This document shows, one piece after another, positions 58,538 through 64,000 of a stretch of DNA of 64,000 nucleotides. The stretch's first letter is position 1, and every line of letters begins with the position of its first letter. Origin of the DNA: Apostichopus japonicus (lineage: Eukaryota; Echinodermata; Holothuroidea; Aspidochirotida; Stichopodidae); assembly GCF_037975245.1 (NCBI RefSeq), contig NC_092571.1, forward strand, positions 28,252,564 through 28,316,563, read 5' to 3'. Both the position numbers and the translations under genes were made by a program. The notes beneath the pieces are model-generated. The model worked only from the letters and a program-made list of their open reading frames with translations. It was not told where the DNA came from and searched no databases.

Positions 58538-60389
58538 CGGCCGTATGGCAAGCCGTTTTAACATTTACCTCTCTATTCTACTTAAGTAGAATTAATTCCA
58601 CTTAAGTAGAATACAATTAAGCTTAAGTGAAATGAATTGCACTTAAGTAGAATACAATTAGGCTTAAGTAATATGAATTGCACTTAAGTAGAATTGCATT
58701 TTACTTAAGTTTAATTGTATTCCACTTAAGTAAAATTACCACTTTCTTTTAAGCTTAAGTTAAATTCAATTTCACTTAAGCTTAATTGTATTCTACTTAA
58801 GTAAAATACAATTCTACTTCAGTAAAATTTAATTTAGCTTAAGTAAAAGTGTCATTCTTTTTCACTTAAGCTAAATGCATTTTACTTAAGTAAAATTGTA
58901 TTTTACTTAAATAGAATACAATTAAGCTTAAGTGAAATTGAATTTAACTTAAGCTAAATTGTATTCTGCTTAAGTAGAATTGTATTTTACTTAAGTAGAA
59001 TACAATTGCATTTAACTTAAGTAAAATTCAATTCTACTTAAGTTAAATACAATTTAGCTTAAGTGGAATTGAAGGATATGGCAAGCCGTTATAACATTTA
59101 CCTCGTGCGGAGAAGTGGTTGGTCTGGGGGCAATGTTTACATGGTACCATGCCTTGTGATACTTCTACTACTAGTACCACTGATTGGTGGTATGTCGTGT
59201 TGTAGTCCTTCCCTTGCCCTCAAAAGTGCTTTTCCAACTGCATCAGCAACAGTTTGCAACGATTTATTGGCTGGCTGCATTTACCAAATGTCTAACGTTC
59301 AGACTCAGTGATAAACAGAGCTTTGCTTCATTTGCTAAGTATGGTGTTATGTTCGTATATACACAACGAAAGCTGGAAAAGTATCGCAGAATGGGGGAAT
59401 GGCCGCAAATGGTTACGTAACTAGTACGTCTTGAACGTAACTCTTTAGGTCTCGCATCACAATTAATTGTTCCATTGACTTACACACTAAACTCATCACT
59501 TTCAAGACCTGCCAAAGCATAGATAGAAGTTTTCATCTGGTATATCCTACCCACCACATGATAGCTGTGTTCTAGTGGCCTATCATGGCACTTGCAAACT
59601 TCCATATCATGACCGTTTAGATTATGAGCTAGAAGAGGAGCAAGTTTATCACACTGAACCCTTCCATATGCTCGTTCGGAGTAATATAAACATTTAACCA
59701 AAGATTTTTAAAATGGTTTATATCCCCTTCGATCCTCCCTATTTTCACACCATCTGTACTTAAAATTATGCTCTTTCATATTAAGGCAGAAAAAACGATG
59801 ACAGTAAATGATAACATGCTTAAGGAAGCTTTACGTTAGGTACTTTTACCTCTTTTCTGACAATGGTAAACCTATTGAGCGGATGAACACGTGGTGAAGT
59901 ACCTAAAATAGTATACAGAGTCGGACTTCGCGGCAAGTACAGTGACGCAATGAGTAGCATATACTGATTGACCAATCACATTTTACTTAAGCGTAATTCT
60001 ATTTCACTTAAGTAAAATGCAATTTAGCTTAAGTGAAATTGAAAAGCCATTTTGATTAAGTAGAATAGCATTTTACTTAAGTAGAATTGAATTTAATTAA
60101 GCAGAATTGCATTTTACTTAAATAGAATTGAATTTTACTTAAGCAGAATTGCATTTTACTTAAGTAGAATTGTATTTTACTTAAGTAAAATACGATGTAG
60201 ACAAAAACCGTTTGAACTTAAGCTAATATGAATTCCACTTAAGTGGAATACAATTAAGCTTAAGTAAAATGCAATTCTACTTAAGTGCAATTCATTTCAC
60301 TTAAGCTTAATTGTATTCTACTTAAGTGGAATTAATTCTACTTAAGTAGAATAGAGAGGTAAATGTTAAAACGGCTTGCCATACGGCCG
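58538..60389. mobile_element. 1.85-kb element with long inverted repeats made of palindromic CTTAAG arrays
   Basis: Tips CGGCCGTATGGCAAGCCG and its reverse complement stand at both ends, and the inverted repeats continue for more than 150 bp. Inward lie arrays of palindromic units around CTTAAG: I count 21 in 58580-59066 and 14 in 59985-60352. The central 0.9 kb is ordinary DNA, starting with another partial copy of the tip sequence (59075-59102). No transposase frame and no clear target duplication. Confidence 0.88.
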
Positions 60390-61109
60390 GACCAACCCCT
60401 ACATCACCGGACCCTACCAAAAGTAGGTACCTCTGCGCGCGTTAACTTAAGTTCTAAGCTTGTAAGTACATGTACGTTGTGTTTTCTTGTATCATTTCAT
60501 GTAATTACAAGGATGGTTCTATTATATTTCATTGTATATATAACTGTCTACTTCCTCGTCTGCCGATTCCTTTCCCACTCCGACAACAACACCTAAATAT
60601 AACTACAAACTGTATCTGACTTCGTAACATGGTGTAGTAGATACAAAGCCAAAGAGCCTCGCTCCAATCTGGTGTCATCACCTAAAGGCACTTCGACTAA
60701 GCAATATTAAGGGTCACATCTCAGTGAGGGTTTATGTTGGTAAAAGAGTTGTATTTGAGTGTTGGATAAGATTTGTTTCTGCTAATAATGACCGATGGGG
60801 GATGTGGTGTAATCACTTAGAAATATATGATTTTGTATGTCAATTTAAAACATCGTTCGGTGATAAGTTTGTTATTTAAATCGGTAAAACACACAACGAA
60901 ATCAAAAGTACTTGTTCTAGTTTTTTTTTACCCCATAAACAGTACTTGGTTCATGATATGTTCACTTCAAAGCTTTCTGTTTCCCTTTTTATCACAAACT
61001 GATCACCTAAAGAAAGACAATATAATGAACCTCTGTTTTCACCTCTGTATGCATACTTAATGCTGCAAATATTGTTATTCAAAACTCTTTCCAGACACAT
61101 TAACATTAT
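60390..61109. other. Gene-free stretch downstream of the Ig-like partial copy
   Basis: The minus-strand frame of the Ig-like copy runs on to 60951 through sequence unrelated to the intact gene. Otherwise nothing is recognised. Confidence 0.45.
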
Positions 61110-61706
61110 TCTGTTGACTGTGTAGCGGGATGCATAAATCGATACCGAGAATGTCGGGAAAATCACAAATGGTCCGAAGGAACAAGATTTGTTATAGCTC
61201 TGATAGGGAGCAGATAACTGTTGGGTAACACAGCAGATAAAGGTAGCACCATTAAGGGATAAATCGGGGTAGGTAGAAAATGATAGTGATTTTGAACGCT
61301 GCTGCTCAATCTCGATTAAATCTGTGCTATGTAGTTGCTGATGTTGTGCATCCCTTTCAACGCAAAGGGATATATCAACCGGTGGATCTCCTTCTCCTGT
61401 TGTACAGTTAAACTGGAACGGCTCTTGCCATTGGCCAACAAATCGGGACACATGACTTTCGTAGTTAGACGTACACCGAGGGTACTCTTGAGATGGGCTG
61501 TAAATAATCTTTAAGACTAAATATTTCAAATTTGGCCTTGTGCAGACGAAAAGGTCCTCATTGACTCGCGTTACATCGAAAATTGTTAAAATACAAGCTG
61601 ATTCATTTCTGTTACAGATAACATTATCTGGTATAGCAGGGCCAAATGAACCACTCCTAACATAAGTGACTTTGTCTCCCTCTATCAGACAATCACTAGT
61701 AACATG
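61110..61706 (-). pseudogene. Partial, interrupted copy of the Ig-like gene (domains 1-2)
   Basis: Roughly 95% identical by eye to 1557-2150 of the intact gene, same orientation, and still open in frame throughout. Its 5' end, with the signal peptide and start of domain 1, is cut off at 61707 where a transposon end begins (CAGTGGTGGATCCAGG). At 61110 similarity stops within the third-domain boundary, and the frame continues into unrelated residues to a stop at 60951. C118, C164 and C221 are kept (numbering of the intact gene). It is probably a recently broken paralogue. The 5' part may lie beyond the window. Confidence 0.85.
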
Positions 61707-62143
61707 CAGTGGTGGATCCAGGATTTCGCTGAAGGGGGGGGGGGGCCAGATGGGAAATGCCTAATCGTCGTCCTGGGGGAGGGGTCTAAGGGGAGTGGGT
61801 GCCCCCTCCCCTTTGGAAAATTTCACAAAATATGGAGGTCCTCGGTGCAATCTGGTGCTACTTTTCGTGAAAGTTTGGAGTAAAATTTATTTCCAATAAA
61901 TCATGTATTCATGGTTTGCCGGGCATATATTTGCAATTTCGAGCAATGAGCTGGGATTTACGTCTTTGGGGAGTAGGTGGTGATGCAAACTACTTTTTAC
62001 CAGGCTACTCCAGGCCATTTCATCTTGGATGCCCCCTTCCAGATGGAGACTATTGATGCAGTCAGAGTGCCCCTCTCACCTTCGCTTTATCAGAATGATG
62101 GTGTACTCTTTTTGCAAATTTATTTTACAAAAAATTACACGCA
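61707..62143. mobile_element. Transposon end inserted in the Ig-like copy
   Basis: CAGTGGTGGATCCAGG is followed by a G run and by sequence resembling the inside of the element at 34024-34362 ('ggggaggggtctaagggg'). The matching right end and a copy of the expected flank GTAACATG were not found, so the full extent is unknown. Confidence 0.6.
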
Positions 62144-62330
62144 CAGTGGCGTAGCTATGTTTTTTTTTTGAGTGGAGGGGCCATGGGGCCATGGGGGGCT
62201 GTTCCTTCTTGTGGGGGGCCGGAGGTTACTATCTAAGCGGAGCGCCACCTTGGTTGGCGCGGAGCGTACAGAGAAACTTTGAGATTTCAGCACCCCCCAG
62301 ATCGCAGGAGATGGCACCTGTGAGGCAAAA
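62144..62330. mobile_element. Fragment of a hAT-like element with shared core
   Basis: It starts CAGTGGCGTAGCTATG and a T run, and carries the core at 62225-62320. No right end or target duplication seen. Confidence 0.7.
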
Positions 62331-62750
62331 TAGCAACCAAAAAGATGTGCAACTTTGGTGACAGAAATGCAAAAAAAGTTTTTTCTCTTTCATGCTGACT
62401 GGCCTTGCCAACTCAGCCAGACTTTTAACTTGAGGGAAGTTGGCATCATTTGTCGTTTCAAGCTGTCAAGGCCTTTCTCCCAACTCAAACCCTTGTGGGC
62501 TACCGGTAGATTTGCAGGATATGCCCACATGTGGACTTAAATAGCATTAGAGGAAGGGGATGGAAGACTAACACGCATCGATGTTTCGGTAATGGTCCAC
62601 ATTGGTGGCTCGGTGCTAATTAGGCCATTTATTGGGTTTCTTGAGGTAGCTGTCATCAGAATCTGGCTTTTTGTGCCAATCGATGACCGATAACATGTAT
62701 TGGTATGTAAATTTCTTCTTCATATATCTAGCAACACTCTAAAAAAAAAA

Positions 62751-62950
62751 TGAGTGGATTTCATTCCATTGGAGTGATCACTCGGCGCACTTCAAATTAA
62801 GAGTGAAATTTAACTCTATTGGAGTTAACCCTCACTCCTAGTATGAGTGAATATAACTCTATTAGGAGTTAAGATTTACTCCAATGGAGTGGAAATTCAC
62901 TCTTATACCGGAATGTGCTTAGTGATCACTCCCATGGAGTGAAATTCACC
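62751..62950. mobile_element. MITE with ~65-bp inverted repeats and internal GAGTG/CACTC palindromes
   Basis: 62751-62815 and 62880-62950 are reverse complements with scattered differences (both hold 'ggagtgatcact' and 'gagtgaaatt' motifs). The middle is built of further small palindromes such as 'actccaatggagt' and 'ctcctag'. Flanks are A- and T-runs, so a target duplication cannot be read. Confidence 0.82.
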
Positions 62951-63217
62951 TATGTTTTTATCAGTACTGTACAGTGCATATCATCATATAGACGTACGTA
63001 CGTACGTACGTTCGTATATCAGACGCACTCGATACCCACGATACGATACGGTCCTCATCATCATTTTTTTAAGGCGATACAGTAGTGAGTATTGAACAGG
63101 CACAGCCGCATGTTTGCAGGAAATTCAGAATTCCCAATATTTTATATCTCTACCAGTAGTGAAAATCATGTTTCGACAGTTTCGTGGGCATAAAAAAGTT
63201 GTTTTGTGGAATATCCA

Positions 63218-63410
63218 ATGACATATCAGGTGCGGATGCAGGATTTGTGACGGGAGGGGGGGGGGGTCTGACTGGTCCAGCCGCGCCTGAACGTAAGACT
63301 ATCTAAGCGGAGCGCCATCATCGGTTGGCGCGGAGCGTACAAGACAATTTTTGGCTTTACAAACCCCCCAGATGGCCGGAAACGGCACTTCCCGAGTATT
63401 CTAAGCAGCA
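63218..63410. mobile_element. Fragment of a hAT-like element with shared core
   Basis: A G run (63255-63266) precedes 'ccgcgcctgaacgtaagactatctaagcggagcgcc' and the core at 63297-63400. Ends are not resolved. Confidence 0.65.
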
Positions 63411-63576
63411 TGTACCTAGCCTGAAAATATGGATCTCATGTCTGCAATTTCTCAATTGATGAGAAAAAAACAATCTTATGAAATATGGTATTACATATCA
63501 GCTGAGTTGAGATGATACAAAAATCATAATGCCTTTAGCCCCCAATCCCCTCCCGTTCCGTCACCACTGTTTGATG

Positions 63577-63954
63577 CAGGGCTGGATCCAGGATTCTGGA
63601 AGGGTGAGGGGTTTGCTCATGAAAAATTCGTTAGCGCATCCTAGCAGCCTACCGCTCTGTAACCTCACCGCCCAAAAAAATTCGAACACCACCTCAAGTT
63701 TGAAACTTTTCGTTCTGAAAATTGAGATCGTTAGGCATTTTTGGCACGTGTAGCACGCGTGCACACTATAGTTCATTCGACGGAAAAGACACACCTGGAT
63801 GACTTGTGAGGATAACCGCTTTTCTGACGTCCTACATGTTTAAAATTGGCGTTTAATTTAATTATTTTTTCTCTCTCTTTTTTTCTCTTTTTTTTTGGGC
63901 CAAGAGAAGGTGGGTCCGGACCCCCTGGACCCCCCCCCCCTGGATCCGCGCCTG
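63577..63954. mobile_element. Candidate small DNA transposon with GGATCCAGG ends
   Basis: Left CAGGGCTGGATCCAGG and right CCTGGATCCGCGCCTG form imperfect inverted repeats (13 of 16). Flanks differ (gtttgatg / catatatt), so the pairing of these ends is uncertain. The last 46 bases of the window show nothing. Confidence 0.55.
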
Positions 63955-64000
63955 CATATATTCATTTGACTCGAGGCAATATATGAAAACCTGATACCTC

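Noticed and set aside
58580-60352. CRISPR or integron-like array
   Set aside because: Repeats are palindromic CTTAAG units with AT-rich, similar spacers; not spacer-repeat organisation.
61707-63954. A single 2.2-kb transposon from 61707 to 63954
   Set aside because: Ends agree at only about 12 of 16 bases and flanks (gtaacatg / catatatt) differ; several smaller element fragments explain the region better.

Overview
The window reads as nuclear DNA of a marine invertebrate, most likely an echinoderm. Genes have introns with ordinary GT/AG boundaries, introns are AT-rich, and the DNA is crowded with small transposons, tRNA-derived SINEs, microsatellites and satellites. The octamer TAGGCCTA and its relatives recur in several stretches, a habit I associate with echinoderm genomes. 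That is inference; no gene here fixes the species. There is no bacterial-type operon, CRISPR array or rRNA. || Four protein-coding loci are well supported. (1) A minus-strand, signal-peptide-bearing protein with three immunoglobulin-like domains (1307-2338). A decayed partial copy lies next to it (4107-4380) and a near-identical but interrupted partial copy lies at the far end (61110-61706). (2) A minus-strand four-exon gene (11885-7409) whose spliced product of 325 residues joins an N-terminal Death domain to a C-terminal LRAT/NlpC-P60-like domain with its His, His and Cys residues in place. (3) A plus-strand three-exon gene (17667-19000) for a 130-residue protein with a single TFII-I (GTF2I) repeat. 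(4) A minus-strand sixteen-exon gene (40021-27849) for a 951-residue KDZ (Kyakuja-Dileera-Zisupton) transposase-like protein. It has a CxC-type Cys/His cluster, and the acidic residues expected of the catalytic core appear intact. All sixteen exons join in phase without a stop. || The rest is mostly mobile DNA. Many short non-autonomous elements have G/C-run ends, terminal inverted repeats and exact 8-bp target duplications, as in the hAT superfamily. Fifteen or so of them carry the same ~95-bp core although their ends differ. Some are nested: a 374-bp element sits inside a 2.2-kb one at 48.6-50.8 kb, and a Mutator-like 808-bp element with a 9-bp duplication sits inside a 2.3-kb element at 51.6-53.9 kb. 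A 5'-truncated LINE (42.3-43.5 kb), a P-element/THAP9-like relic (46.3-46.7 kb), a TTAA-flanked MITE exactly at the KDZ stop codon (27.55-27.85 kb), and an unusual 1.85-kb element built of two arrays of palindromic CTTAAG units (58.5-60.4 kb) complete the picture. || Layout: 1-1 kb SINE and GGAT microsatellite; 1.3-4.4 kb Ig-like gene and relic; 7.4-11.9 kb Death-LRAT gene with satellite and SINEs in its introns; 12.7-14.8 kb transposon and repeats; 17.7-19 kb GTF2I-like gene; 20-27.8 kb repeats; 27.8-40 kb KDZ gene; 41.9-60.4 kb mobile-element-dominated; 61.1-64 kb Ig-like partial copy and further element fragments. Exon calls were made by eye from splice motifs and reading-frame continuity and have not been tested against transcripts.
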